Part shown: in pieces, positions 35,086-35,260 of the stretch
How positions within the stretch are numbered: position 1 is the first letter of the stretch
Layout of the letters: every line of letters begins with the position of its first letter
Assembly: GCA_022843745.1 (NCBI GenBank)
Contig: JALHNB010000067.1
Span: 1-35,260 of the forward strand
Source: Anaerolineae bacterium
GTDB taxonomy: Bacteria > Chloroflexota > Anaerolineae > Aggregatilineales > Phototrophicaceae
Length of the DNA stretch: 35,260 nt
Direction: 5' to 3'
Notes under the pieces: generated by a model
The model's database searches: none
Seen by the model: only the letters and a program-made list of their open reading frames with translations
Told to the model about the DNA's origin: nothing
Made by a program: the position numbers and the translations under genes

Positions 35086-35260
35086 ATGTGTTACGGAGAA
35101 ATCGATGTTTGTGTGTTGTTTTGCGTTACTCTTATTTTTGCATGTATTCATTTGTTAAGCTGCGTCCCTCTCGAAAGAGGGCGGTCGGGTTTTTGGTCTT
35201 CACCTCTGCCCGCTGCCGACCACAAGTTTTCACTTGTACCCGCCAGCCGATTGACGTTTC
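35086..35260 (-). other. 16S-23S spacer (partial)
   Basis: This is sequence upstream of 23S. On the - strand it has two neat hairpins: ACAAGT-GAAA-ACTTGT (35222-35237) and CCCTCT-TTCG-AGAGGG (35166-35181). No tRNA was found in the part present. 16S should lie beyond the right edge. Confidence 0.6.

Overview
The window looks like a bacterial chromosome segment, most likely from the Chloroflexota (inference). Support for that comes from an FMN riboswitch in front of a RibXY-type riboflavin ABC transporter, soluble GAF/PAS sensor kinases, a DUF2007 protein and REP-like palindromes. No 16S sequence is inside the window, so the phylum stays a guess. The left 13.2 kb is accessory DNA, all read on the + strand. 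The right 22 kb is ordinary chromosome, mostly on the - strand.

Left part. Positions 2-5057 carry the 3' part of a type I CRISPR-Cas operon: cas3 (5' truncated by the window edge), cas6, a terminator, then cas1, cas2 and cas4. After a 167-bp leader comes a CRISPR array at 5225-7148, with 26 identical 37-bp repeats, one degenerate terminal repeat and 26 spacers of 34-37 bp. The Cascade effector genes must lie upstream of the window.

Positions 7270-13243 look like an integrated plasmid-like element. It holds an archaeo-eukaryotic-type primase fused to a DnaG-type zinc finger, an ExeA/TniB-like AAA ATPase, and a small protein with a ribbon-helix-helix-like C-terminus. Three phased arrays of an 8-bp unit (GACAGCAY or its inverse, 23 units in all) sit before the ATPase gene, inside the small-protein gene and just after it. 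Next is an ORF-poor stretch of about 0.8 kb (9737-10560) full of perfect hairpins, read here as a large ornate non-coding RNA. A hypothetical ORF, a second chain of hairpins ending in a terminator, a small RHH-like protein and a large serine recombinase follow. The recombinase stop codon lies inside a tRNA-Glu(CTC) gene, the likely integration site. The element resembles an integrative replicon, with primase, ATPase and DNA-binding protein acting on the iteron-like arrays. The CRISPR-Cas locus may or may not be part of it.

Right part. A gene for an ArsR-DUF2087 regulator has a consensus promoter overlapped by an inverted repeat. hemC-hemD-hemB encode three consecutive tetrapyrrole steps. A WapI-like protein, a TPR membrane protein and rpsT (with an unusual leader) follow, then two regulators with degenerate receiver domains, an M20 peptidase, a class V aminotransferase and a GAF-PAS histidine kinase. 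The riboflavin transporter operon (permease, binding protein, ATPase) sits behind an FMN riboswitch with a terminator. A PhoB/PhoR-like two-component pair, a P1 (DmpA) peptidase and a DUF2007 protein come next. The window ends with a 5S and an apparently complete 23S rRNA gene on the - strand and part of the 16S-23S spacer.
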